Positions 8,232 through 17,299 of a stretch of DNA of 64,000 nt are shown here, in pieces. The notes under the pieces were generated by a model. The model searched no databases, had not been told where the DNA came from, and was given only the letters and a program-made list of their open reading frames with translations. Location: positions 1 through 64,000 of the forward strand of contig JAGNLA010000007.1 in NCBI GenBank assembly GCA_017999835.1, in the 5' to 3' direction. Position 1 is the first letter of the stretch; each line of letters begins with the position of its first letter. Origin of the DNA: Caldisericia bacterium. GTDB lineage: Bacteria; Caldisericota; Caldisericia; JAAYUI01. A program made the translations under genes and the position numbers.

Positions 8232-9686
8232 TCATTTCACAACTCGAAGCATGTTCTCGTGCAAACCTTGCACCAGAGCTCCGCTGTCGTTTACCTGTCT
8301 GATGAAATCTACAATGTTTTGGGTAACCATCTCGCCATGAATGAGTACCGGAATGCCTGGAGGATACGGTGCAACAACGTCGGCGCTGACACGACCGACA
8401 GCCTCTTCAAGTGACACCATACAGGCGTCTGCAGCGGCTGCTTTTGTTGGTAGTATCTCAAGTGGCGGAATCTCTGGCAATGGAAAGCGTTTTATCGGTC
8501 TTGAGCTGTATTTCTTCGAAGCCATCTGCTGGAGTTTTGGCACGAGTGCTTTCACGTTTTCCCATTTTGTGCCAACCGTAATAAACAGCAGGATGTTGTC
8601 CGAGTCAGAAAGCTCGATTTCAACGTTATATTCGTCGTTGAGTATTCGCTCGGCTTCCCAACCGGTCAGCCCAAGCTCGGAAACTCGGATTGTGATTTTT
8701 GTCCTGTCAAATCCAATAACACCTGATTTACCTACAACTTCCTTGCCAGGGCAGTGGAGTCCAGGGATCTTGTTGATTTCATCGCGAAGCCAGTCAGCCA
8801 TCTCCAAAGCCTGCCCCAGCCTTTCAGTTCCCTGTTCAACCATGAATCTTCGACAGGCGTCAAGGGCTGACATGAACACATAAGATGGCGATGAAGACTG
8901 AAGAACCGTCAGGTACATCATCAACCTGTCGGACGCTGCTCTTTCGGTGACAACATGGAGCCAGGATGTCTGAGTCAGGGTTGGAAGTGTTTTATGGGCA
9001 GAGTGTGTGACAAGGTCGACATCACACTCGACAGCTGAAACCGGCATGTCAGGATGGAACGGGAAATGAGCGCCGTGCGCCTCATCGACCAAAACCCTGA
9101 ATCCCTTGATGGTAGCCATTGATGAAAGCGTCTGGATGTCGGAGGCAAGACCAAAGTAGTTTGGCGTTGTCAAAAGCACGGCTTTTGCTGATGGGTGGCT
9201 TCTGATGGCGCGGCCAAGAGTATCGGTTGAAACCGAGGTGTATTCGCCAAAATCGCTGTTGTATTCCGGATGGATGTAGACCGGTTCAAGCGAACCCAAT
9301 ATTAAACCTCCAACTGTGCAGCGATGGGAGTTTCTTTGCAGAATTATCTTCTCACCAGGCAGAACTGACGAAAGCATCATGGCTTGAACGCCAACGGTTG
9401 TGCCGTTGATTAGGAACTTTGTTTCGCGAACGCCAAAGGCGTCGGCAGCAAGCTTCATTGCGTCGGCAATGACCCCTTCAGCATGATGAAGGTAGTCCAT
9501 GTGCTGAACCTCGGTCAGGTCCCAAAGAAACAGCTTTTCTCCAAACCATTCCTTAAGCGGTTCTGGAATCGCTCCTCCACGCTCATGGCCTGGCATGTGG
9601 AAAGGAAGCCTGTTTTGACCGATATAATCTATGACAGCGTCAACCAGCGGCGTCTTGCTCTGATCGTATTTGAACCTTCTCTTCAT
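8232..9686 (-). CDS. Orn/Lys/Arg decarboxylase family PLP enzyme
   Basis: A 484-residue fold-type I PLP enzyme of the Orn/Lys/Arg decarboxylase major-domain family, short Bacillus SpeA/YaaO-like form. The PLP lysine is in HSAHKTLPTLTQ, and DEAHGAH provides the Asp that contacts the pyridine nitrogen. The N-terminus has FHMPGHERGG and the C-terminal domain (~residue 390 on) is the small domain found in the family. It decarboxylates a basic amino acid, probably arginine or lysine in polyamine synthesis; the substrate cannot be read from sequence. ATG 9686 is preferred over an in-frame start at 9710 because AAAGGCAGGA lies just upstream. It overlaps the end of the CPBP gene by 47 nt. Confidence 0.88.
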   Translation of the reverse strand: MKRRFKYDQSKTPLVDAVIDYIGQNRLPFHMPGHERGGAIPEPLKEWFGEKLFLWDLTEVQHMDYLHHAEGVIADAMKLAADAFGVRETKFLINGTTVGVQAMMLSSVLPGEKIILQRNSHRCTVGGLILGSLEPVYIHPEYNSDFGEYTSVSTDTLGRAIRSHPSAKAVLLTTPNYFGLASDIQTLSSMATIKGFRVLVDEAHGAHFPFHPDMPVSAVECDVDLVTHSAHKTLPTLTQTSWLHVVTERAASDRLMMYLTVLQSSSPSYVFMSALDACRRFMVEQGTERLGQALEMADWLRDEINKIPGLHCPGKEVVGKSGVIGFDRTKITIRVSELGLTGWEAERILNDEYNVEIELSDSDNILLFITVGTKWENVKALVPKLQQMASKKYSSRPIKRFPLPEIPPLEILPTKAAAADACMVSLEEAVGRVSADVVAPYPPGIPVLIHGEMVTQNIVDFIRQVNDSGALVQGLHENMLRVVK

Positions 9687-10473
9687 CGATGTCCTGCCTT
9701 TCTGTCCCATCCATTATAGCTGAGACATTATCATTTGAAACATTTTCAGGCAAATCGTTTAGGTTTGTCGGTGATTGCGGCTTAACCTTGGAGCTTTCAA
9801 CAATGAACGCCACAAGTCCGATCGTGTTGTTGAAAATGTGTACCATTATCGGAATCCACAGCGACCCAAACCACACAAAAAGAATGGCTAAGGCTATGCC
9901 ATCGATGATTCCCGTTACAACAACTCCAGCAGAATCATAGTGGGCAAGACCAAAGACTATTGCAGTAGCTGCTATTCCAATCCAGGGGTTGAAAAATGTC
10001 AGAAACCATGCAAGCAGCAATCCCCGGAAATACAATTCCTCGCATAGTGGAGCAAGGATTCCTCCAAAAAGAACTGTAACCAAGCTTTTTTTTCGGGAAC
10101 GTGACATGGCTGTAAAATATGATGACCGTTGGTAGGAAACCAGCTTTGCTTCATCAATTCTGAAAAGCGCCTGATAGCCAAGCGCCAATCCTGCATTGAG
10201 AAGTATCAAAACGATTGCCATTCCAAGCGATGCTGGCAACCACCACCAGACAAACCTGTCTAGACCAAGCGTCTCCAGGGATACGAGCTTGAGTGGAAAA
10301 CCAAGATAAAAAATTGGAAGAGCCAACAACACCGAACCGATTGCATTAATCAATGTTTCTCTGGTCTGATTTCGGGCGGCTTTTGACTGTTTGCCAAATT
10401 TTGCAACAGCAAACATCAACCCGATGCCACAGGCAAGAATAAGTGGAAGCTGCAACCAGTCAAATATTGTCAT
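9640..10473 (-). CDS. CPBP-family intramembrane metalloprotease
   Basis: A 277-residue polytopic membrane protein with the CPBP (CAAX/ABI) motifs EELYFRG (EExxxR), FGLAHYD (FxxxH) and a final HIFNN (HxxxN/B). These supply the Glu and His residues of the buried active site. About seven to eight hydrophobic segments are visible, and the ~45-residue C-terminal tail is polar and acidic. Members cleave prenylated or other membrane substrates or peptides; the target is unknown here. Two in-frame ATGs exist. The one at 10482 lies inside a TATAAT box, so 10473 is chosen. It is followed by, and overlaps, the decarboxylase. Confidence 0.85.
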   Translation of the reverse strand: MTIFDWLQLPLILACGIGLMFAVAKFGKQSKAARNQTRETLINAIGSVLLALPIFYLGFPLKLVSLETLGLDRFVWWWLPASLGMAIVLILLNAGLALGYQALFRIDEAKLVSYQRSSYFTAMSRSRKKSLVTVLFGGILAPLCEELYFRGLLLAWFLTFFNPWIGIAATAIVFGLAHYDSAGVVVTGIIDGIALAILFVWFGSLWIPIMVHIFNNTIGLVAFIVESSKVKPQSPTNLNDLPENVSNDNVSAIMDGTERQDIDEEKVQIRSEQDAAG

Positions 10474-10480
10474 GGACAGC

Positions 10481-10486
10481 ATTATA
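10481..10486 (-). promoter_or_regulatory. -10 box of the CPBP gene
   Basis: A perfect TATAAT on the minus strand ends 7 nt before ATG 10473. A TTGACA lies only 9 nt upstream of it, too close to pair as a normal -35. The spacing again points to a leaderless transcript. Confidence 0.4.
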
Positions 10487-10625
10487 ATCAGTTTTTGTCA
10501 AAATAAAGATTAACTCCCATAATAATTATACCTACAGCAAAGATGCGAACAAGACTGTCATCAACGATTGACCAGATCCCCCCAGGCTTTAGACTCTCAA
10601 CACATTCATTTTTTTGGAGGGACAG

Positions 10626-12686
10626 GTGGAATATCCATTCACAAAAAAGGTCGATGTTGTCGATGATTATCATGGCACAAAGGTTGCCGATCCGTATCGC
10701 TGGCTGGAGGATCCGAACTCGAAAGAGACAAAGGATTGGCTTTCAGAGCAGATTTCCTTGACCAATCAATATTTCTCAAAAATCCCAATGCTTTGGAAAA
10801 TAAAAGAAATGGTGAGAAAGGCTTATGATTGCGACAGGTACGATGTTGGTGGTGTCCCAACAAAATATAAGGACATGATATTTTTTAAGAAAGCCACTGG
10901 TTTTGAACAATCACAAAAACTGTTTATCCATAATGTTACAACCGGGGAAGAGGAGTTGCTGTTTGATCCGGAAGACTACGCAAAATGCTTTGCATCAGCT
11001 TTTGTTTCCGATATTTCCGAGGATGGCAAGTATTGCATAATTGCAATCAATAAATCAGGTTCGGACTGGCATGAACTCAGGGTTATGGAAATTGCGACCA
11101 GAAAGCTGTTACCTGAAAGCATCAATTGGACAAAAGGCAATGCCAGATTTTATCAGGATGGATTCTATTATGTGGCACATGGCCAGCTGGAACAAGGCAG
11201 CCAGGTTCATGGAGAACAGGGAAACATTGTCTTGAAGTTCCATAAACTGTTTACTGACGTAGCAAACGATGAGGTAGTGCTTGGTGAACAAGACATCTTG
11301 CCTGACATTGAGGATAACAAGAGTGACACAAGCTTCATGACCGTTAGCCTTGCATGCAACAACAAATATCTTGTTGTCTCCGTCCTTCAGCTTGGTGATA
11401 GTGTTTATGTAAAAAGACTCGACAACCCAAAAGAAAAGTTTCAAAGACTGTTTTGGTTTGAACCTGGCACTGAAGCAGGATACGCAGGCTCTACACCCAA
11501 CAAGCTTATATTCAACCACAAAGGGGAAATCATTATCGTAGATCCCGAAAGTCCTGATAAAGACAATTGGGTGATTATCAACCAAGACAAGAACTTGAAC
11601 ATTTATTTTGCAGCTGCGTCAAATGGAAAGATTTTCGCCCATGTAATCCAGGCTGGTGACCTGGTCATGCACCAGTTCAACGATAACGGGCAACTGGAAC
11701 GAGTTTATCCAGCTCCAACAGGGAGCGTGTACAGCTGGTGGCCAAGCAAATTCAAAAATGACAATAAAATGCTGGTCTCAGAAGCGTTTTTTGATAAACC
11801 GACAAGGTATCATTTGCTTGACATTGAGACCGGTTCTATGGAGCTTATCAAAGAATCCAAACCTGGCGAAATTGTTTCAGATGTTCAGATCTCAAAGTCG
11901 ATGTATAAAAGCAAGGATGGAACGATGGTGCCAATTACCGTTTTCCACAAGAAAGGATTGGATATAAGCGGCAAAACACCGACCATTCTCTATGGTTACG
12001 GTGGCTATGGCCATATTGTTATTCCACAGTTCAGTGTCATGATGCAAACATTTCTTGAACTGGGTGGAGTTTACGCGATTGCTGGCATTCGGGGCGGTGG
12101 CGAGTTTGGCTACCAATGGCATCTGGCTGGTTGCAGAGGAAACAAGCAGAATTCTTTTGATGATTTCATTGCAGCAGGGGAATGGCTGATAAATCAAAAT
12201 TATACTGACAAAAAGCATTTGACCATTCTTGGTGCGTCTAATGGTGGTACGCTTGTTGGCGCCTGCATCAACCAGAGGCCCGACCTTTTTGCAGCAGCAA
12301 TTGCGATGGTTGGGCTCTACGACAAACTGAGATACCACAAGTTCAGTGTTGGCAAGGCTTTTGTCCGTGAGGGAGGGTGTGCAGACAAACCGGAAGAGTT
12401 TAAATGGCTGTACGCCTACTCGCCGATTCACAACGTTAAACCTGGAACTGAATACCCAGCGACATTGATTGTGACCAACAGCGATGACAACAGATGTCCT
12501 CCTCTGCACTCTTTCAAGTTCACCAGTGTCCTTCAGGATGCCCAGGCAAGCGACAACCCAATCCTTCTGAGATATTTCACTCAGGGAGGTCATGGACTCA
12601 AACCATTGGACAAGATGATCGAAGAGACTGCTGAAGTCCTTACGTTTGTCTTTGCAAACACCGGCTTTGAACCCAAATTTGTGTAG
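10626..12686 (+). CDS. Prolyl oligopeptidase (S9A family)
   Basis: A 686-residue cytosolic serine peptidase without signal peptide. The N-terminal motif HGTKVADPYRWLED and the seven-bladed propeller region (~70-400) precede the alpha/beta-hydrolase domain. The nucleophile is in GASNGG (Ser ~542), the Asp region in NSDDNRCP and the His in QGGHG. Family members cut after proline in oligopeptides below about 30 residues. The start is taken as GTG 10626, which has GGAGGGA 5-10 nt upstream; an upstream TTG (10614) lacks any site. It stands alone and is divergent from the CPBP gene. Confidence 0.9.
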   Translation: MEYPFTKKVDVVDDYHGTKVADPYRWLEDPNSKETKDWLSEQISLTNQYFSKIPMLWKIKEMVRKAYDCDRYDVGGVPTKYKDMIFFKKATGFEQSQKLFIHNVTTGEEELLFDPEDYAKCFASAFVSDISEDGKYCIIAINKSGSDWHELRVMEIATRKLLPESINWTKGNARFYQDGFYYVAHGQLEQGSQVHGEQGNIVLKFHKLFTDVANDEVVLGEQDILPDIEDNKSDTSFMTVSLACNNKYLVVSVLQLGDSVYVKRLDNPKEKFQRLFWFEPGTEAGYAGSTPNKLIFNHKGEIIIVDPESPDKDNWVIINQDKNLNIYFAAASNGKIFAHVIQAGDLVMHQFNDNGQLERVYPAPTGSVYSWWPSKFKNDNKMLVSEAFFDKPTRYHLLDIETGSMELIKESKPGEIVSDVQISKSMYKSKDGTMVPITVFHKKGLDISGKTPTILYGYGGYGHIVIPQFSVMMQTFLELGGVYAIAGIRGGGEFGYQWHLAGCRGNKQNSFDDFIAAGEWLINQNYTDKKHLTILGASNGGTLVGACINQRPDLFAAAIAMVGLYDKLRYHKFSVGKAFVREGGCADKPEEFKWLYAYSPIHNVKPGTEYPATLIVTNSDDNRCPPLHSFKFTSVLQDAQASDNPILLRYFTQGGHGLKPLDKMIEETAEVLTFVFANTGFEPKFV

Positions 12687-12778
12687 TAATCATTGAGAAG
12701 TTGTAACAAAAAAGCATTAATTAGATAAAAGTACAGATATGTAACCGTGACGAGTTATAACGAATAATAATTACATTG

Positions 12779-12806
12779 TTGACATCTAGTGTCATATTAC
12801 TATTAT
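12779..12806 (+). promoter_or_regulatory. Strong sigma-70-type promoter of the small membrane protein
   Basis: TTGACA, a 16-nt spacer and TATTAT are followed by 8 nt and ATG 12815. No ribosome site is present, so the message is probably leaderless. Confidence 0.65.
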
Positions 12807-12814
12807 CTGTAGTT

Positions 12815-13075
12815 ATGAAAAACAATAAAAAAATCTTCATGGTGATTGTTGTAATGCTTTTGCTGGTCTCGACTCTCGGAACAATGCTCACATTGTTGGT
12901 TCACGAGAACAAGTTCATCAGCCACCTTCATGGTGTATTCGGTGGGATAATGCTCGTTGCCGTCATAATCCATATCGTCCAGAACTGGAAATGGATTTGT
13001 GTGTGTATGTTTGACCAGAAGAAGGCCAATAGCAAAGAATGTGATATTGAACCGACAAAAGGTGAGGAACTATAG
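12815..13075 (+). CDS. Small membrane protein, DUF4405-like
   Basis: An 86-residue protein with two hydrophobic segments (~residues 6-27 and 38-57) separated by [11 protein letters not shown]. The pattern H-L-H-G then HIVQNWKWI resembles the DUF4405 fold, where paired histidines in two helices can hold heme, as in cytochrome b-like proteins. The C-terminal ~25 residues are charged. Heme binding is an inference from the spaced His residues. ATG 12815 sits at the expected transcription start. Its last codons overlap the end of thiC by 6 nt, and both genes share a palindromic terminator that encodes KGEEL at both C-termini. Confidence 0.7.
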   Translation: MKNNKKIFMVIVVMLLLVSTLGTMLTLLVHENKFISHLHGVFGGIMLVAVIIHIVQNWKWICVCMFDQKKANSKECDIEPTKGEEL

Positions 13076-13088
13076 CTCCTCACCTTTT
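13057..13088. terminator. Bidirectional terminator inside two overlapping coding ends
   Basis: AAAAGGTGAGGA and TCCTCACCTTTT form a 12-bp stem with an 8-nt loop that contains both stop codons. It can stop transcripts from either side. Confidence 0.75.
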
Positions 13089-14362
13089 ATGATTCTGTTC
13101 ATCGTCCGAACCGCGCAAATATTGCCGCACATTGTGCAGGTATCTTGCTCTTCAGGTTTCGAATTTTCGCGGTATTTCCTGGGTTTGTCTGGTTCAAGCG
13201 CCAACTCAAACATCCTATCCCAATCGAGATTTTTTCTGGCTGTGCTCATTTCTCTATCCCAGTCACCAGCCCCTTTGATACCTTTGGCAAGGTCGGCTGC
13301 ATGAGCAGCTATTCTTGAGGCAATGATGCCTTCTTCGAGATCTTCAAGTGTTGGAAGTCTCAGGTGTTCGGCCGGGGTTACATAGCAGAGAAAATCTGCT
13401 CCGCTTGCACCGGCAATTGCCCCGCCTATTGCGCTTGTGATGTGATCGTAGCCAGGAGCAACATCGGTGACCAGCGGTCCAAGCACATAGAATGGCGCTC
13501 CGTGGCAGAGTTTTTTCTCGAGCATAACATTGGCAGAAATTTCATTTATTTTCATATGCCCCGGACCTTCAATCATCACCTGGACTCTTTTGCTCCACGC
13601 TCTTTTTGCGAGCTCGCCAAGTGTCAAAAGCTCCTGAATTTGAAAGGCATCCGTGGCGTCGTCAATGCATCCTGGTCTCAACGCATCACCAAGACTGAGT
13701 GTGACGTCGTATTGTCGGCAGATATCCAGGACATCGTCGAACTGCTCGAAAAATGGGTTTTCTTTTCGGTTGAGTTCCATCCATACAAACAACAGCGACC
13801 CGCCTCGTGAAACTATATTTGTCAATCTCTGGTTTTTCTTGAATCTTTCAACTGCCTCCCTGTTGAGTCCTGCGTGGATGGTCATGAAATCCACACCGTC
13901 ACGAGCATGTTTTTCGACAACCGAAATGAACTCTTCAGGTTTTATGTCTGCAAGTTTTTTATCGCAAAAACCGACAGCATCATACATTGGAACGGTTCCT
14001 ACAGGTACGGTTGAAATGTTGATGAGTTTTTTCCTGAATTCCTCGGTTTTGCCAAACGCACTGAGATCCATTATTGCATCGGCTTTCAGCTCTATGGAGC
14101 GTCTGACTTTTGACATCTCGGATTCGACATCCTGGCAGTCTTTTGAAATACCAAGATTTACGTTTACTTTTGTTCTTGTCTCTCTCCCAATTGCACAGGG
14201 TTGTAGATATTTGTGATTCTTGCTGGCCGGGATGACAACCTGGCCGGTTGCTACAAGCTCCATCAGCTCACGATCTGTTATCGGTTCTTTTGAAGCGGCT
14301 GCAGACATCTGTGGTGTTATGACACCTTTGCGTGCCGCATCAATTTGTGTTGAATATTCCAT
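13070..14362 (-). CDS. thiC: Phosphomethylpyrimidine synthase ThiC
   Basis: A 430-residue radical-SAM enzyme that turns aminoimidazole ribotide into HMP phosphate for thiamine. Family landmarks are [35 protein letters not shown] and the C-terminal cluster CTMCGNIC. The cluster spacing is Cx2Cx3C, and the overall length fits the short ThiC form found in many anaerobes and archaea. It is the last gene of the thiamine operon and starts right at the stop of the HAD gene (13070-14362 versus 14363). Expression should follow the TPP riboswitch at 17300-17395. Confidence 0.96.
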   Translation of the reverse strand: MEYSTQIDAARKGVITPQMSAAASKEPITDRELMELVATGQVVIPASKNHKYLQPCAIGRETRTKVNVNLGISKDCQDVESEMSKVRRSIELKADAIMDLSAFGKTEEFRKKLINISTVPVGTVPMYDAVGFCDKKLADIKPEEFISVVEKHARDGVDFMTIHAGLNREAVERFKKNQRLTNIVSRGGSLLFVWMELNRKENPFFEQFDDVLDICRQYDVTLSLGDALRPGCIDDATDAFQIQELLTLGELAKRAWSKRVQVMIEGPGHMKINEISANVMLEKKLCHGAPFYVLGPLVTDVAPGYDHITSAIGGAIAGASGADFLCYVTPAEHLRLPTLEDLEEGIIASRIAAHAADLAKGIKGAGDWDREMSTARKNLDWDRMFELALEPDKPRKYRENSKPEEQDTCTMCGNICAVRTMNRIIKGEEL

Positions 14363-15016
14363 CTATCCTTCTTCCATTTCTTTAAAACTGTAAATATATT
14401 TGTCGGCAGCAGCCTTGAGTTCTTCTATTTCATGCTCTGCAGAAAGGTCGTAAACTGCTATTGTTTTCATGCCGATGCCAGCTGCTGTCTTTATGGCGTG
14501 AAGACAGTCTTCAAACAACAGACATTCTGTTGGCAAAACACCCATTTTATCTGCGCAGGCAAGGAAGATGTCCGGTGAATCCTTGCCTTTGCCAATTTCC
14601 TTGACTGTTACAATGACATCGAACAGTTCGAGGATGCCATGCCTTGAAAGCACGGCTTTAACTAGTTTTATATCTGAAGCTGTGGCAATGGCGATTTTGA
14701 AACTACGTTTTTTTGTTTTTGTCAGGTATTGGAAAACGCCATCTTTCAGCGGGATGTCAGTTGCGTAATGTCTGTAGACCATTTCAATCCAGCAGGCGAT
14801 TATCTCATCCTCGGTCATATCCTCCAGACCGAATTGTTGTTTGTAATAAACGGCAGATTCAGTCATAGTCATATTCTTGACCACCTTGCCAAGATCGTCC
14901 GGAACGGCGATGCCGCGACTTGAGAGGAATTCAATGCCAATTCTGTCCCAGACTTGCATCGAGTCGATCATTGTGCCGTCAAGATCAAAAATAATAGCTT
15001 TTATACCGTTTTCCAC
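14363..15016 (-). CDS. HAD-superfamily phosphatase in the thiamine operon (candidate TMP phosphatase)
   Basis: A 217-residue HAD hydrolase with motif I DLDGTMIDS (nucleophile Asp ~11, acid Asp ~13), motif II IATAS, motif III Lys in GKGKDSPD, and motif IV FEDCLH. The helical cap between motifs I and II is of the beta-phosphoglucomutase/GPP type. It overlaps thiE upstream by 16 nt and abuts thiC. ThiE yields thiamine monophosphate, and the only downstream enzyme seen here is a thiamine pyrophosphokinase (49118-49744), which needs free thiamine. A TMP phosphatase role is therefore plausible but inferred; the family alone does not show the substrate. Confidence 0.8.
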   Translation of the reverse strand: MENGIKAIIFDLDGTMIDSMQVWDRIGIEFLSSRGIAVPDDLGKVVKNMTMTESAVYYKQQFGLEDMTEDEIIACWIEMVYRHYATDIPLKDGVFQYLTKTKKRSFKIAIATASDIKLVKAVLSRHGILELFDVIVTVKEIGKGKDSPDIFLACADKMGVLPTECLLFEDCLHAIKTAAGIGMKTIAVYDLSAEHEIEELKAAADKYIYSFKEMEEG

Positions 15017-15648
15017 GCTGTCACTTCCTTTGCCAGTTGTTTCATCAGTTTTGTGTGATTGACAATATCTTCGTACCCAAATATGGCTGAAACAACAGCA
15101 ATTCCATGAATTCTTGATTTCACAAGCTGCAAAGCGTTTCTTTCGTTAATGCCCCCAATGGCAACAACTGGTATGGTTATTATGTTTCTTATCTCTTCGA
15201 GGGTTTTGAAGTCGACTTTTTGCGCATCGATTTTTGTGCCTGTCGAAAATATTGTACCGACACCAACATAGTCTGCACCATCTTTTTCAGCATTCAGAGC
15301 TTGGGCAGGGGTTGAAACTGAAACGCCGATGATCTTGTCAGCGCCAAGAATTTCTCTTGCGATTTTCAGAGGCAAATCATCCTGGCCTATGTGGAGCCCG
15401 TCAGCCTTGCAAGCCAGAGCTATGTCAGCCCTGTCGTTAATAATCAGCGGCAGATTGAATTTTTGGCAGAGTTGGTGAACTTGGTTGGCAGTTTGAAGAA
15501 AATCTTTTGTGGACAAGTTTTTCTCTCGAAGCTGAATCATGGTCGAGCCGCCTGCGATAGCCTCCTCAACCGCTTCGAGAAACGGTTTTCTGCCAATAAG
15601 ACATTTGTCGGTCACGGCATAGAGTGTCAAGTCAAATTGTTTTTTCAA
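15001..15648 (-). CDS. thiE: Thiamine-phosphate synthase ThiE
   Basis: A 215-residue TIM-barrel enzyme joining HMP-PP and thiazole phosphate into thiamine monophosphate. Visible family motifs are YAVTD, MIQLREKN, LIINDRADIA, DGLHIGQDD, GVSVST, DYVGVGTIFSTGTK and the phosphate-binding VVAIGGIN. Its start overlaps the end of thiM by 17 nt and its end overlaps the HAD gene by 16 nt, so translation is tightly coupled. Length is standard. Confidence 0.96.
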   Translation of the reverse strand: MKKQFDLTLYAVTDKCLIGRKPFLEAVEEAIAGGSTMIQLREKNLSTKDFLQTANQVHQLCQKFNLPLIINDRADIALACKADGLHIGQDDLPLKIAREILGADKIIGVSVSTPAQALNAEKDGADYVGVGTIFSTGTKIDAQKVDFKTLEEIRNIITIPVVAIGGINERNALQLVKSRIHGIAVVSAIFGYEDIVNHTKLMKQLAKEVTAWKTV

Positions 15649-16465
15649 ATGTCACCTTCGAAAACCTGCACAGTTTTGACGAGTTCATGTTGGCAATTTC
15701 ATCGATGATGTGATTGCGGTATGTCGAGTTACCCTGCTTTGGTTCAAGCAGCTTTTCGTAAGCAAGTTGTCCCGCAATGCCCATTGAAGCAATGGCCGTG
15801 ATTGTTGCGCCAAAGTAATCGTTGGATGTACCGCACATGGAACCGATCAGCGAAGTACACATGCAGCCGGTGCCTGTGACTTTTGACATCAGAGGGTGTC
15901 CGTTTTCTATTAATGCCATGTTGGTGCCGTTTGTGATGATGTCAACAACACCAGTTATGGCCACGATTGCACCTGTGTTTCTTGAGAGATTGGTGGCCAT
16001 CTTTTTAAGAACTTGGGAGTCATTGCCGTCATCAACGCTTGCGTCGACTCCTCTTGTGAACCCCTCACCCTGGCTGATTACCTTGATTTCTGAAGCATTG
16101 CCTCGAATGACCGAAACTTTGCACTCGTTGAGCAAGCGAAGCGCCGTGTCAGTTCTGAGTTTTGTTGCGCCTGCACCAACTGGGTCAAGAATCACGGGAA
16201 TTTGTTTTCTGTTTGCCGTCTTTGCGGCCTTAAACATCGACTCAATGGTTCTTTTGTTCAGCGTTCCGATGTTGATGACCAATGATGACGATATCGAAAC
16301 AATTTCTTCAATTTCGTCGATTTCGTCTGACATCACAGGCGAAGCGCCAATGGCAAGAGTGATGTTTGCACAATCGTTGACCGTTACGTAGTTTGTTATG
16401 TGATGGATGAGAGGATTGGCCAGTCTTGTTTTATCGACAATCTGACCTATTTGTTCAATGTTCAT
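15632..16465 (-). CDS. thiM: Hydroxyethylthiazole kinase ThiM
   Basis: A 277-residue ribokinase-fold enzyme phosphorylating 4-methyl-5-hydroxyethylthiazole, a salvage step. Motifs include HHITNYVT near the N-terminus, SPVMSDEIDE, VILDPVGAGAT, IRGNASEI and the C-terminal catalytic GTGCMCTSLIGS with the conserved Cys. It overlaps thiD by 11 nt. Since no thiG/thiS/thiH is in the operon, thiazole supply may depend on salvage, or those genes may lie elsewhere. Confidence 0.95.
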   Translation of the reverse strand: MNIEQIGQIVDKTRLANPLIHHITNYVTVNDCANITLAIGASPVMSDEIDEIEEIVSISSSLVINIGTLNKRTIESMFKAAKTANRKQIPVILDPVGAGATKLRTDTALRLLNECKVSVIRGNASEIKVISQGEGFTRGVDASVDDGNDSQVLKKMATNLSRNTGAIVAITGVVDIITNGTNMALIENGHPLMSKVTGTGCMCTSLIGSMCGTSNDYFGATITAIASMGIAGQLAYEKLLEPKQGNSTYRNHIIDEIANMNSSKLCRFSKVTFEKTI

Positions 16466-17249
16466 TCGGCCTCCAGCTGAAATGGTTTAATGTGCGCAAT
16501 CCTTTTCCGATTTCCAATGAGCTCTTGATGGCTCGCGTGACATATTCTTTTGCTTTTGAAATTGATTCTTTCATGCCCAATCCCAAAGCAAGACTTGCCG
16601 CAATTGCTGACGAAAATGTGCAGCCGGCACCGTGAACTCTGACACCGTCAATCAAAGGCGATTCGAAAGTGTGAAAGTGTTTTCCATTGTAGAAAACATC
16701 CATGATTGAGTTATTCTCAATCCAACCTGTCGAGACAATCATCTTCGCGCCAAGATCATGGATTATTTTGATTGATCTCTTTAGGTCTTCTAGTGATTTG
16801 ATTGATGTTCCGGACAAGATGGCGGTTTCACTGATGTTTGGAGTAACAAGGCTGGCAATTGGGAAAAGGAGGTCTACCATGGCTTTCGTGACAGCGTCAC
16901 CACCAAAAGTATGACCGGATGTAGACACCAGAACGGTATCCAAAACAATGTTTTTGGCCTTGTGTATCAAAAGTGCTTTTGCGACTTCAGTTGCACAATC
17001 AACAGTTGGTATAACACCAATCTTGATAGCATGAGCTCCAATGTCGGTCATTATTGCATGAATTTGTGATGAAACCATCAATGGGTCGACATTCAAAGTT
17101 TCTGTTATCCCAAGCGTGTTTTGAGCCGTCAGAAGCGTTAATGCGGTGGTGGCGTATACACCAAAAGCAGAAAAGGTTTTTAAATCGGCTTGAACGCCAG
17201 CCCCAGCGCATGAGTCCGAGCCAGCAACGATCATCGCTTTGACAATCAT
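16455..17249 (-). CDS. thiD: Hydroxymethylpyrimidine (phosphate) kinase ThiD
   Basis: A 264-residue ribokinase-family enzyme that phosphorylates HMP and HMP-P. The N-terminal loop reads GSDSCAGAGVQADLK, where the usual text is close to GSDPSGGAGIQADLK. LDTVLVSTSGH, TPNISE and the C-terminal catalytic GAGCTFSSA are present. The first gene of the operon, it starts at ATG 17249 behind AAAGGAAGTG. A longer in-frame reading to 17384 is only the translated TPP riboswitch and is not coding. A hairpin can bury its ribosome site, giving TPP control of translation. Confidence 0.95.
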   Translation of the reverse strand: MIVKAMIVAGSDSCAGAGVQADLKTFSAFGVYATTALTLLTAQNTLGITETLNVDPLMVSSQIHAIMTDIGAHAIKIGVIPTVDCATEVAKALLIHKAKNIVLDTVLVSTSGHTFGGDAVTKAMVDLLFPIASLVTPNISETAILSGTSIKSLEDLKRSIKIIHDLGAKMIVSTGWIENNSIMDVFYNGKHFHTFESPLIDGVRVHGAGCTFSSAIAASLALGLGMKESISKAKEYVTRAIKSSLEIGKGLRTLNHFSWRPNEH

Positions 17250-17257
17250 TTCGACAT

Positions 17258-17283
17258 CACTTCCTTTCTGCCTGATGGAAGTG
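17258..17283 (-). promoter_or_regulatory. Ribosome-site-sequestering hairpin before thiD
   Basis: In the mRNA CACUUCC (17283-17277) pairs perfectly with GGAAGUG (17264-17258), which contains the thiD Shine-Dalgarno. The riboswitch core ends with GGGAAG, which could compete for CUUCC. This fits a translational on/off switch; the switching partner is inferred. Confidence 0.6.
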
Positions 17284-17299
17284 TGCCTTATTTGCTTGG

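Noticed and set aside
10491-10504. TTGACA near the CPBP start as a -35 box
   Set aside because: Only 9 nt separate it from TATAAT, too short for a sigma-70 promoter.
10488-10673. 61-codon minus-strand frame upstream of the CPBP gene
   Set aside because: It overlaps the start of the prolyl oligopeptidase and the likely CPBP promoter region, and shows no ribosome site or family features.
15822-16391. 189-codon plus-strand frame
   Set aside because: Antisense shadow of thiM with no ribosome site or recognisable domain.
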